Source of the DNA: Pseudomonas cedrina subsp. cedrina
Lineage (GTDB): Bacteria; Pseudomonadota; Gammaproteobacteria; Pseudomonadales; Pseudomonadaceae
Assembly: GCF_001983175.1 (NCBI RefSeq)
Contig: NZ_MNPW01000012.1
Span: 124,001-188,000 of the forward strand
Length of the DNA: 64,000 nucleotides
Reading direction: 5' to 3'
Shown: positions 17,631-26,033 of the stretch, piece by piece
Numbering within the stretch: the stretch's first letter is position 1
Layout: each line of letters opens with the position of its first letter
Made by a program: the position numbers and the translations under genes
Notes under the pieces: generated by a model
What the model saw: the letters and a program-made list of their open reading frames with translations, nothing else
Databases searched by the model: none
Told to the model about the DNA's origin: nothing

Positions 17631-18881
17631 TTACAGTGAGTGTCCTTGGGCAACGGACGGCGCACCCGCTCGGCGTTGCCAGACGGTGGGTGCGGTTTCC
17701 TTGAGCAGCAGGGACAGCCCCGCCGCGAGCACGGCGCCGCCGCAGGAGATCCACATCACAATCGACAACCCGAACTGGTCGGCGGCGAACCCGGCAATGG
17801 TCGGCGCCACGAACCCTCCCACCAGTTCGCCAACGCCCATGATCATGCCCAGTGCCGTGGCCATGACTTCACGCGGGACGGTTTCAGCCGGAATGGTGGA
17901 CATGAACAGTGTGAAGCAGCCAAGCCCGGTGAAGGTGAGCACCATCAGCACGCCAAGTATCATTGGCGAGGGTGCGAACAGCAGGGCTATCGGGCAGCAG
18001 GCGGCAATCAGCGAGAACAACACCAGCGTCGGGCGGCGGCCGATGCGGTCGGAGATGCTCGGCACCACAAACCCCCACACGACCCAGGCGGCGCCCAGGC
18101 AACTCATGACCGCGCCCATGCTCGGTGCGCTGTAGCCGCGGACGCTGACCAGAAACGTCGGGGTAAAGGAGATCAGGATCACGAACCAGGTCAGAAACAC
18201 GCAACTGATCAACGTGCACAGCACAATGTTGCGGCTTTTCAGCAGTGCCAGGCGATGCCCGGTGGGCTTGACGTTACTCACTGGCGCCTGGCGCGGTTCA
18301 TCCTGACGCACGTAACGCCAGATAAGCCACGCGATCAGCAGTCCCGGCAGCAACGACACAATGAACGCATGCCGCCAGCCATACGCCTCCGCCAGGGCAA
18401 TCAACACCGGAGGGCCGATCACCGCGCCCAGCAGACCCGCTGCCGAGCCTTGCAGCAAGCCCATGTTCAGGCCGCGCCGATGCGGCGATGAAGCCTCCAC
18501 CATCATCGACTGGGACAAGGGCAGGATGGGCCCTTCGGCCAACCCCATGATGGCGCGAAACAGCAACAGGCTGAGAAACCCCGCGACCAGCCCCGAGAGG
18601 GCCGAGCACAGCGAAAACAGGATGACCGCCGCAATCAGCAGAGGCTTGCGCACCCCTCGGCGATCCGACCACGCGCCGACCAGTGTGCCGGAAATCGCCC
18701 AGGCCAAGGCCAGCACCGAAGACAACATGCCAAGGTGGCTGTTGCTCAGTTGCAGCTCCTGCGCCATGAACGGAAACAGAAAGGACAGCGCCAGACGGTC
18801 GAAAAATACAAAACCGAACGTCAGGAACAACACGCACAGCAGGACATTTTCATAACTGGCTTTATTATTCTTGTGAGCCAT
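17631..18881 (-). CDS. MFS transporter
   Basis: The 416-residue twelve-helix permease has the MFS A-motif region GAWSDRRGVRKP after helix 2 and a second copy SDRIGRRP in the middle loop. ATG at 18881 follows ACGGAGAA. It lies 23 bp after the DAD-like cupin gene and 100 bp before the porin, so it probably imports that cluster's substrate across the inner membrane. The family resembles anion:cation symporters for organic acids; the substrate is unknown. Confidence 0.8.
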   Translation of the reverse strand: MAHKNNKASYENVLLCVLFLTFGFVFFDRLALSFLFPFMAQELQLSNSHLGMLSSVLALAWAISGTLVGAWSDRRGVRKPLLIAAVILFSLCSALSGLVAGFLSLLLFRAIMGLAEGPILPLSQSMMVEASSPHRRGLNMGLLQGSAAGLLGAVIGPPVLIALAEAYGWRHAFIVSLLPGLLIAWLIWRYVRQDEPRQAPVSNVKPTGHRLALLKSRNIVLCTLISCVFLTWFVILISFTPTFLVSVRGYSAPSMGAVMSCLGAAWVVWGFVVPSISDRIGRRPTLVLFSLIAACCPIALLFAPSPMILGVLMVLTFTGLGCFTLFMSTIPAETVPREVMATALGMIMGVGELVGGFVAPTIAGFAADQFGLSIVMWISCGGAVLAAGLSLLLKETAPTVWQRRAGAPSVAQGHSL

Positions 18882-18904
18882 GGTGGTTCTCCGTAGCACG
18901 GGGT

Positions 18905-19438
18905 TTAACGGAACAAGCGGTCCACAGCGTCAGCACCCAGGCCGACCTTTTCGTAGTGTTCACGGCACAGGGCAATGTAGGAGTGCACGTCGAAGTAGCC
19001 GGTGGACTCGCCTTGCTCGTCGAGCCAGATCAGCGGCCCCTTGACGATGAAGAACACGCGCATGGGTTCTTCGTGCTCATAGGCCACCAGGGTGTGACCC
19101 TCGCCAGGCGTCTCATAAACGAAGTCGCCGGCGGTGGCGGTCCAGTCGTGTTCCAGGTAGCCCCACTTGCCCGACAGGGTGTAGGCGAAGACTTCGTGCG
19201 GGTGGTAGTGGCGATTGACCAGGCCGGCATGGCTGGACATCAAGATGTCGCACCAGCGGTTTTCGCTGGGGGAGATCCACAAGGGGCGTGAAGAGACGGT
19301 TTCGGTGAAGGGCACGTAGAGCCGCAGATCATCACTGGCGGCATTAGGCAGGTACACCTCAGGCTTGGCGTCGGGCTTGAAGCAGTTCGCGATGGGCTGC
19401 AGGTCTTTCCAAAATTCGTTGCGGGCTAATTCGGGCAT
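18905..19438 (-). CDS. 2,4'-dihydroxyacetophenone dioxygenase-like cupin
   Basis: The 177-residue protein matches the size and layout of 2,4'-dihydroxyacetophenone dioxygenase (DAD). It has a cupin core with metal ligands in NRHYHPHEVFAY (His77, His79) and a third histidine in GEGHTLVAY (about 115). DAD cleaves an alpha-hydroxy aryl ketone to 4-hydroxybenzoate and formate without ring opening. The gene is first in a reverse operon with an MFS permease, porin and SDR, opposite an AraC regulator. The actual substrate may be a methoxylated aryl ketone, such as those released from lignin; this is inference. Confidence 0.72.
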   Translation of the reverse strand: MPELARNEFWKDLQPIANCFKPDAKPEVYLPNAASDDLRLYVPFTETVSSRPLWISPSENRWCDILMSSHAGLVNRHYHPHEVFAYTLSGKWGYLEHDWTATAGDFVYETPGEGHTLVAYEHEEPMRVFFIVKGPLIWLDEQGESTGYFDVHSYIALCREHYEKVGLGADAVDRLFR

Positions 19439-19680
19439 GTTGGGCCTCTGATTGTTGGAATACGGAGGCCACTCTAGGGGGAACGGGACGCTACGGTTTG
19501 ATCGGAACTGACATCATTGTTGTCTGAAACGGACGGGTATTTTCAGTTCATCGGTTGCAGTGGTTTTTGTATCGGCTACCGATTGACAGCGTACTTGGGT
19601 GGGCGGTTAATGGGGCGCTGCAGGCCCCGTAATCCGCTTTGTGTGGGGCCGAGCAGTCAATAAAAACGAGAATAATAAAA

Positions 19681-20655
19681 ATGAATCGAGCCGCCGCCTT
19701 GCTTGATACCCAGCGTGCCAGTACCGATGACCTTCCCGTGGATCAGCGCGTAGCCTTTTGGGAGCAGTACAACGCATCGACACTGGTCGGTCTGAAGTGC
19801 TCGTCCTTCAACGAAACCGGGTTCAGCGCGCGGGAGGACAATCTGAGTCTGGACCGGCTGCGGGTCGCCCATATTGCCGGTACCCAACATGTCATCGAGC
19901 GTGACGGTTCAATGATTCGCAGCGTGCCCAAAGAGTCGGTGTTCGTATCGCTGGTCATGGGCAGTGCGTCGTTTTTCTTTCAGAACGGCAACTGCCATCT
20001 GCTGGAACCGGGCGAGATGATGGTGTATCGAACCGACAAGCCCTATCTGTTCGGCTTCTGCGCGTCGATGCATAAGTTTATCTTCGACATTCCCCAGGAC
20101 GTGTTCGCCTCCCGCTGTCTGCGCCGCTTTGATCACGCCGTGAAGATCAGCGCGAACACCGGCACACAGCGTCTACTGCTAAGAACATTAAGTGAGCGCA
20201 CCGGCGGTTTTTTCGGGCAGCCGCTCAGCCAGGGGGCAGACAGCTATCAAGAGGATGCCCTTGAACTGCTGGGGACTATCATTGCGGGTCAGATGGGCAA
20301 CCGCCGGATCAACGCACTCAGTGCGTCCTATTTGTTGGTCGCCAAGCGATGCATCCTTGAGCAACTGTCCGACCCCGCATTGAGTTGTGAGCGGGTTGCG
20401 CTTCAAACCGGCGTTTCCACCCGGCACTTGGCCAGGCTATTTGCCCTGGAAGACACACAGCCCCATCGTTTTATCCTGGAGAAACGCTTGCAGGGAGCGT
20501 TCCGTCTGCTGAGCCAGGCGGACAGTTGCGGGCTGGACATTGCCGAGATCGCCTATCGTCAAGGCTTCACCAGCCAGGCGCATTTTGCCAGGGCCTTCAA
20601 GGCGCACTACGGGCGCACGCCCAGCGACGTGCGCGCTTCGTCGGTCGGCCAATAG
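19681..20655 (+). CDS. AraC-family regulator (AraC_binding_2/HTH_18 type)
   Basis: The 324-residue protein has an N-terminal AraC-binding-like sensor domain and a C-terminal double helix-turn-helix (about 220-320) with LSCERVALQTGVSTRHLARLF and IAEIAYRQGFTSQAHFARAFKAHYGRTPSDVR. This is the layout of FeaR/XylS-like activators of aromatic catabolism. ATG at 19681 is used; an earlier in-frame start at 19639 has no ribosome site. It is divergent from the DAD-like operon across 242 bp and most likely activates it. No clear operator was picked out in the gap. Confidence 0.8.
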   Translation: MNRAAALLDTQRASTDDLPVDQRVAFWEQYNASTLVGLKCSSFNETGFSAREDNLSLDRLRVAHIAGTQHVIERDGSMIRSVPKESVFVSLVMGSASFFFQNGNCHLLEPGEMMVYRTDKPYLFGFCASMHKFIFDIPQDVFASRCLRRFDHAVKISANTGTQRLLLRTLSERTGGFFGQPLSQGADSYQEDALELLGTIIAGQMGNRRINALSASYLLVAKRCILEQLSDPALSCERVALQTGVSTRHLARLFALEDTQPHRFILEKRLQGAFRLLSQADSCGLDIAEIAYRQGFTSQAHFARAFKAHYGRTPSDVRASSVGQ

Positions 20656-20681
20656 CGTTCGCGATCCAGCCGACTGCCTTG

Positions 20682-22433
20682 TTAGATGTGCCGCTGATGC
20701 TTCTTCAATCGATACGCAAACTGCGCGCGGCTCAGCCCCACGAGTCGGGCTGCGGCGGCCAGGTTGCCGGCGGTGCGTTGCAGTGCTTCGTGGATCAGGC
20801 GCGATTCCAGGCCTTCGATGGAAAACCCCTGTTCCAACGGGCCAAGGGTGTCCAGCAGTGCGGAGCTCGGGGCCGGGCCGCCGTTTGACAGGCTGCCGTG
20901 GTCGTCCAGGCTATAGGGATCCGCCGGCAGGGCTTCGTTGCGAAACAGATGCACCAGGTCGATGGCTTGGCCTTCATCGCTGGCGATCAAACCGCGCTCG
21001 ATCAGGTTTTGCAGCTCGCGCACATTGCCCGCGAAATCGTAGCGCAGCAGCACTTTCAGGGCGCGCATGGTCAGGCCCGCAGGCGTGCGCGCATATTCCT
21101 GGCAGAACCGCGTGAGAAACGCATTGATCAACAGCGGGATGTCATCCCGGCGTTCGCGCAGAGGCGGCAGGGCGATGGGGTAGACATTCAGCCGGTAGAA
21201 CAGGTCTTCGCGGAACGTACCGTCCGCCACGGCTTTGCGCAGATCAATATTGGTGGCGGCAACCACCCGCACATCCACCTTGATACCGCGTCCGCCGCCG
21301 ACGCGTTCGATCTCGCGCTCCTGCAACGCCCGCAGCAGTTTGCTTTGCCCGCCCAGGCTGAGGCTGGTGATTTCATCCAGAAACAAGGTACCGCCCTGGG
21401 CGCGCTCGAAGCGCCCGGGACGCGAGTGCGTGGCGCCGGTGTAGGCGCCGCGCTCGACACCAAAGAGTTCAGCCTCCATGAGGTTGTCGGGGATGGCCGC
21501 GCAATTGAGCGCCACGAACGGGCTGTCGCGGCGGGGGCTGAGTTGGTGCAACTGGCGGGCAAACATCTCCTTGCCGACCCCGGACTCACCGCTGATCAGC
21601 ACCGTGGCCGGGGTCAGGGCGACCCGTTGCAGGGCCTGGGTCGCGGCGTTGAAGGCGGCGCTGGCGCCAATCAACGGTTGCGGCTGGCCGAGCCTGGCGC
21701 CGTCGCTCGGCGGCGGGGAGGATGGGGCGGCAGTCGGGCTGCCGATGGGCTGGGACACATTCAGGTAGCGCAGGTCCTGTTCGACGTCACCCCATTGTTC
21801 GGCCGTCTTGCCGATCACCCGGCAGTTGCTGTGGCCCATGCCACGGCATTGCACTTCGCGAAAGATCACCATCTGCCCGAACAGACCGCTGACGAAACCG
21901 ATGGCATAGCCCGTTTCCGTCCAGCACACCGGGTCCTGGCCGATACCATAGACGCTCACGTGTTCATCGGCCTCGCACGAGTGGTGCCACAGAAACTCGC
22001 CTTCGTAGAACCCGGAATCGGCGTCGAATTTGAAGTGCAGGGGTTCCACCTTGGTCATGCCTTCCAGAGTATGCAGGTGCGTGCCGGCGCGAAACACAGC
22101 AGCGGCATCGGCCTGGGGCCAGCGTTCACGGATCAGGCGGGCGTCGCGCAAGCCGCAGGCGTAACCGGTACGTGTGAACAGGCCGCGAGCCTGCTCCAGC
22201 CCGAGGCGTTCGATGACCTCCCCGCGCAGGGCACCGAAGGCGGAACTGTGCAGCAACAGCATGCGTTGGTCGTTGAGCCAGATACGTCCGTCTTCGGGAG
22301 AAAAGAACAGGCAGTCGGTCAGCTCCGCAGGCGTCGGCGAACTGGTGTCGCTCAACTGGCGGCTGTCACCGCGCGGATGATAAGGCGCCGTGGCCGCCGG
22401 GTGTTCAGGCAACGCGCTGTGGGGATTAGTCAT
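20682..22433 (-). CDS. XylR/DmpR/MopR-class sigma-54 activator with phenol-sensing domain
   Basis: The 583-residue protein has a XylR_N sensor with V4R region (about 35-225), a Q/P-rich linker, an AAA+ domain (255-480; Walker A GESGVGKE at 282-289, GAYTGA loop at 329-334) and a C-terminal Fis-type helix (NLAAAARLVGLSRAQFAYRL). The zinc site of MopR is kept with exact spacing: Cys170, Glu193, Cys196, Cys204. His121 and Trp149 align with the MopR residues that hold the phenol hydroxyl. The effector is therefore likely phenolic, and coniferyl alcohol or a relative fits the divergent calA operon and its sigma-54 promoter. Confidence 0.88.
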   Translation of the reverse strand: MTNPHSALPEHPAATAPYHPRGDSRQLSDTSSPTPAELTDCLFFSPEDGRIWLNDQRMLLLHSSAFGALRGEVIERLGLEQARGLFTRTGYACGLRDARLIRERWPQADAAAVFRAGTHLHTLEGMTKVEPLHFKFDADSGFYEGEFLWHHSCEADEHVSVYGIGQDPVCWTETGYAIGFVSGLFGQMVIFREVQCRGMGHSNCRVIGKTAEQWGDVEQDLRYLNVSQPIGSPTAAPSSPPPSDGARLGQPQPLIGASAAFNAATQALQRVALTPATVLISGESGVGKEMFARQLHQLSPRRDSPFVALNCAAIPDNLMEAELFGVERGAYTGATHSRPGRFERAQGGTLFLDEITSLSLGGQSKLLRALQEREIERVGGGRGIKVDVRVVAATNIDLRKAVADGTFREDLFYRLNVYPIALPPLRERRDDIPLLINAFLTRFCQEYARTPAGLTMRALKVLLRYDFAGNVRELQNLIERGLIASDEGQAIDLVHLFRNEALPADPYSLDDHGSLSNGGPAPSSALLDTLGPLEQGFSIEGLESRLIHEALQRTAGNLAAAARLVGLSRAQFAYRLKKHQRHI

Positions 22434-22482
22434 TGTTATGCCCCTGCAAAGCGAATGATCGATATGAGTAACCGCTCAGATA

Positions 22483-22497
22483 GTTATTAAACATAAC
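22483..22497. promoter_or_regulatory. Inverted repeat GTTAT-N5-ATAAC, candidate upstream activator site
   Basis: A perfect 5-5-5 palindrome lies 50 bp upstream of the activator gene and about 130 bp upstream of the sigma-54 promoter, at a suitable distance for an enhancer-type site. A weaker palindrome (TGAG-N6-CTCA, 22465-22478) adjoins it. Confidence 0.4.
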
Positions 22498-22624
22498 CTT
22501 ATCAAATGAACAAGTGCCAGGGCCCCGGTTTTTGCCGCAGCGCGCCGTCATGGCGCTGGGCGACGTAAGCCAGGTCCCGGCCCAGAGCCCTCGAGAGCGT
22601 ATGTCAGGGTCCCGGCACGTAAAC

Positions 22625-22639
22625 GGCACAGCCTTTGCT
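22625..22639 (+). promoter_or_regulatory. Sigma-54 (-24/-12) promoter of the aldehyde dehydrogenase-calA operon
   Basis: GGCAC, five bases, then TTGCT matches the sigma-54 consensus, with GG and GC exactly 12 bp apart. Transcription would start near 22650, about 65 bases before the aldehyde dehydrogenase ATG. The adjacent divergent XylR-class activator supports the assignment. Confidence 0.8.
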
Positions 22640-22714
22640 CTTGAGGTTGTGAAGTCTTGATACGGCGTTTGCACAGCGTGCGGACGATGACAATTACAAG
22701 AACCGGGAGTTGCC

Positions 22715-24190
22715 ATGCCAGTGTCTGAAACCACCCACCTGTTACAGCGGGCCCTTGAATCCGAATGCCTGTTCAATGGCGATTGGATACCCGCCTCGGG
22801 GGCCGTGGTCCCTGTGATCGAACCTGCCACCGGCGAACCCTTGATGCGTTGCGCCATGGCCAGCCCGGCCGATATCGCCATGGCCAGCCGCAGCGCGGCC
22901 CTGGCCCAGCCGGCATGGGCCGCACTCGGCCCACGGGAGCGCGCGCAGGTGTTTCGCAAAGCCGCCGACCAGGCCCAGCAGTCATTTGCCGAACTGGCGC
23001 TGTATGTTGCCCGGGAAACCGGGGCAACGCTGTTCAAGGGCGAGCACGAAGTGCGCGAGGCGATTGTGCTGCTGCATCAGGCGGCGGGCCTGTTGTCCCA
23101 ACCCCATGGGCTGGTGCTGCCCAGTGCGGCGGGGCGCTTGTCTTACGCCCGGCGCCAGCCCCATGGCGTGGTCGGGGTGATTTCGCCGTTCAACTTTCCC
23201 TTGGTGCTGTCGTTGCGCTCGGTGGCACCGGCCCTGGCGGCGGGCAATGCGGTGGTGCTCAAGCCCGATCCGCAAACGCCGGTCAGCGGCGGGTTCCTCA
23301 TCGCCCGGCTGTTCGAGGAGGCTGGGCTGCCCAAGGGCCTGCTGCAGGTAATGCCCGGTGCCGCGCCGGCAGGCGAAGCGCTGTGCCGCGACCCCAACGT
23401 GCGGATGATCGCGTTCACGGGCTCCACGGCGGCGGGGCGCAAAGTCGCCGAGGTGGCCGGGCGACACCTGAAAAAAGTCGCGCTGGAGCTGGGCGGCAAG
23501 AACCCGCTGATCATTCTCGAAGACGCCGACGTCGACCTGGCCGCGAGCAACGCCGCCTGGGGTGCCTGGCTGCATCAGGGACAAATCTGCATGGCCACCG
23601 GCTTGATACTCGTGCATGAATCCATTGCCGCCAGCCTGACGCGCAAGCTGGTGGACAAGGCCCGGGCCCTGACCGTGGGCAATGCCGCCCGGGGTGAGGC
23701 CGCACTCGGCCCATTGATCAACGCGCGTCAATTGCAGCGTGTGCACGAGATCGTCAGCGACAGCCTGCAGGCCGGCGCGCGGCTGGAGACGGGCGGCGAA
23801 TATGACCAGTTATTCTACCGGCCCACCGTACTCAGCGGTGTACGGCCGGGCATGCGCGCCTTCGAGGATGAAATATTCGGCCCGGTGGCCACGGTGGTCA
23901 GCTTTGCCACGGACGAGGAGGCCATCGAACTGGCCAACCGCACGGAATACGGTCTCTCGGCCGGCATCCTCTCGCCGTCCGTGGGGCGCGCCATGGCCAT
24001 TGGCGAGCGGCTTGACTGCGGCCTGCTGCACATCAACGACCAGACCGTGGCAGACGAATGCATCAACCCCTTTGGTGGGCGGGGTGCGTCTGGCAATGGC
24101 GGCAGCGTGGGCGGGCCCGCCGACTGGGATGAGTACACCCAGTGGCAGTGGGTCACCGTGAAAAACACGCCGCCGACTTATCCCTTCTGA
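22715..24190 (+). CDS. Aromatic aldehyde dehydrogenase (benzaldehyde/coniferaldehyde type)
   Basis: The 491-residue ALDH has the catalytic glutamate in ALELGGKNP and the nucleophilic cysteine in HQGQICMATG, plus FTGSTAAGRKVAE for NAD(P). It resembles XylC/AreC benzaldehyde dehydrogenases. Placed before calA and behind a sigma-54 promoter, it probably oxidises coniferyl aldehyde to ferulate, the CalB step. CalB of Pseudomonas HR199 is from a different ALDH branch as I recall it, so this would be a functional replacement. A GGGAG ribosome site precedes the ATG. Confidence 0.82.
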   Translation: MPVSETTHLLQRALESECLFNGDWIPASGAVVPVIEPATGEPLMRCAMASPADIAMASRSAALAQPAWAALGPRERAQVFRKAADQAQQSFAELALYVARETGATLFKGEHEVREAIVLLHQAAGLLSQPHGLVLPSAAGRLSYARRQPHGVVGVISPFNFPLVLSLRSVAPALAAGNAVVLKPDPQTPVSGGFLIARLFEEAGLPKGLLQVMPGAAPAGEALCRDPNVRMIAFTGSTAAGRKVAEVAGRHLKKVALELGGKNPLIILEDADVDLAASNAAWGAWLHQGQICMATGLILVHESIAASLTRKLVDKARALTVGNAARGEAALGPLINARQLQRVHEIVSDSLQAGARLETGGEYDQLFYRPTVLSGVRPGMRAFEDEIFGPVATVVSFATDEEAIELANRTEYGLSAGILSPSVGRAMAIGERLDCGLLHINDQTVADECINPFGGRGASGNGGSVGGPADWDEYTQWQWVTVKNTPPTYPF

Positions 24191-24235
24191 ACCCGTGGCA
24201 CACGCATGCCTATACAACAATAAGAGGGCTTGAAC

Positions 24236-25003
24236 ATGCACCTGCACAACAAAACCCTGATCGTCACCGGCGTTGCCTCCGGCATTGGCGCGCAAGTGGC
24301 GCAATTGGCGCGCTTCCAGGGCGCCACGGTGATCGGCGTTGATCGCCATGAACCGCAGTTGACCCTGGATGGGTTTTTCCAGGCCGACCTGAGCGATCCC
24401 GGGAGCATCGATGCGCTGGTGGCGCGTCTGCCGGCGCGGGTCGATGCGCTGTGCAACATTGCCGGCGTGCCCGGTACGGCACCGGCGCAAACGGTGGCCG
24501 AGGTCAATTACCTGGGTTTGCGCCATCTCACTCAAGCACTGCTGCCACGCATGCCGGCGGGTGGCAGCATCGTCAATGTCGCGTCAATCCTCGGGGCGCA
24601 GTGGCCGCAGCGGCTGGAGCAGCACAAGGCCCTGGCCGCCACGCAGGACTTCGGCGCCGGGCAGCAGTGGCTGGCGGCCAACCCGGTCGAGCAGGCTACC
24701 TGTTATCAGTACTTCAAGGAGGCGCTGATCGTCTGGAGCCTGCAGCAATCCCAAAGCTGGTTCCGCGACCACTCGGTGCGCATCAACTGCGTCGCGCCGG
24801 GGCCGGTGTTCACGCCGATTCTAGGCGACTTCGTCAGCATGCTCGGGCCGGAGCGGGTGGCCCAGGACAGCCAACGCATGATCCGCCCGGCCCTGGCCGA
24901 TGAGGTGGCGTCGGTGATCGCCTTCCTGTGCTCGGACGCCGCGCGCTGGGTCAACGGCGTCAACCTGCCGGTGGATGGCGGGCTGGCGGCGACCTACGTG
25001 TAG
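24236..25003 (+). CDS. calA: Coniferyl-alcohol dehydrogenase CalA (SDR)
   Basis: The 255-residue SDR has the cofactor motif TGVASGIG, the long signature NIAGVPGTAPAQTVAEVNYLG in two conserved halves, the active site YQYFKEAL (Tyr-x3-Lys) and the end NLPVDGGLAATYV. These agree closely with CalA of Pseudomonas sp. HR199, which oxidises coniferyl alcohol to coniferaldehyde with NAD. ATG at 24236 has AAGAGGG upstream; a TTG two codons earlier is less likely. It follows the aldehyde dehydrogenase by 45 bp, and together they convert coniferyl alcohol to ferulate. Confidence 0.88.
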   Translation: MHLHNKTLIVTGVASGIGAQVAQLARFQGATVIGVDRHEPQLTLDGFFQADLSDPGSIDALVARLPARVDALCNIAGVPGTAPAQTVAEVNYLGLRHLTQALLPRMPAGGSIVNVASILGAQWPQRLEQHKALAATQDFGAGQQWLAANPVEQATCYQYFKEALIVWSLQQSQSWFRDHSVRINCVAPGPVFTPILGDFVSMLGPERVAQDSQRMIRPALADEVASVIAFLCSDAARWVNGVNLPVDGGLAATYV

Positions 25004-25085
25004 GCGATGCAACCGCGTTAAGCCCCGGTGCGGATCCGCCGCGCCGGGGATCTTGAATAACAACAAAAAATACAGGACACACAAG

Positions 25086-26033
25086 ATGCCCAAGCCTATC
25101 TTGCGGGCGATGGCGGCCACGACTTTTGTCGCGCTGTCATCGACTGCCTACGCCTACGACTTGCCCGGACTCAACCTGGGCAGCACCAGTTTCTATGACG
25201 GTTCGCCCGCGCCCGCCGGTCCCGGTTGGTACCTGGAGGAATACCTGACGTACTCCCGTGCCAGCCGCTTCAACGATGCCAACGGCCACAAGCTGGCCTT
25301 GCCCAGACAGGACGTGGAAGTGGTGGCGCCGACCACGCAGATCATCTATGTGGGCCAACCGCTGGCCAACGGCGCGATGCCGGGTTTTACCCTGATCAAT
25401 ACGTCGCTGGCCCATGTCGATGTCGATGACGGCTTGGACAACGCGGCGCTGAGTTCCCGTGCGGGCTTTGGTGATGTGATCGTCGGGCCCTTCCTGCAAC
25501 TGCCGACCTTGAGCCGCGCTGACGGCAGCCCGCTGCTGGCCCAGCGCATCGAAGCCGACATCGCGGTGCCGGTGGGCGCCTATGACCGCAAGCGCTCGAT
25601 CAACCCTGGCAGCAACTTCTGGTCGTTCAACCCGTATTACGCGGCCACCTACTGGTTCAGCCCAACGTGGTCGACCAGCGGGCGCTTCATGTACCTGTGG
25701 AATGGCAAGAACGACGCACCGGCGGCCGGCTTTGGTGATGTTTCCAGCACCCAGGCCGGCCAGGCGCTGCACGCCAACCTGACGCTGCAATATGCCGTGA
25801 GCCAGCAATTGAGCGTGGGGTTGAACGGCTACTGGCTGAAGCAGATCACCGATACCAAGGTCGATGGTGACGCGGTGAGCGGGCGCCGAGAAAAGGTCTG
25901 GGCCATCGGCCCAGGCCTGGTCTATGCGTTCAACAAGGAAAACGTGCTGTCGGTAAACGCGTACTTCGAGCAACAGGCGCAAAACCGCACCCAGGGCGAC
26001 AAACTGGTGCTCAACTGGCTGCACCAGTTCTAG
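25086..26033 (+). CDS. Outer-membrane channel of the phenol-degradation meta-pathway (SphA/MetA_deg) type
   Basis: The 315-residue protein starts with a signal peptide (MPKPILRAMAATTFVALSSTAYA) and forms repeated beta strands, ending NWLHQF with a terminal Phe as in outer-membrane barrels. It resembles the 'phenol degradation protein meta' transporters. It is the third gene of the calA operon and likely admits coniferyl alcohol or similar phenylpropanoids through the outer membrane. Its last 23 bases overlap the end of the convergent MFS gene. Confidence 0.75.
   Translation: MPKPILRAMAATTFVALSSTAYAYDLPGLNLGSTSFYDGSPAPAGPGWYLEEYLTYSRASRFNDANGHKLALPRQDVEVVAPTTQIIYVGQPLANGAMPGFTLINTSLAHVDVDDGLDNAALSSRAGFGDVIVGPFLQLPTLSRADGSPLLAQRIEADIAVPVGAYDRKRSINPGSNFWSFNPYYAATYWFSPTWSTSGRFMYLWNGKNDAPAAGFGDVSSTQAGQALHANLTLQYAVSQQLSVGLNGYWLKQITDTKVDGDAVSGRREKVWAIGPGLVYAFNKENVLSVNAYFEQQAQNRTQGDKLVLNWLHQF

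Noticed and set aside
20898..22490. 530-codon forward open frame
   Set aside because: Antisense shadow of the sigma-54 activator, which has complete Walker, GAYTGA and Fis motifs.
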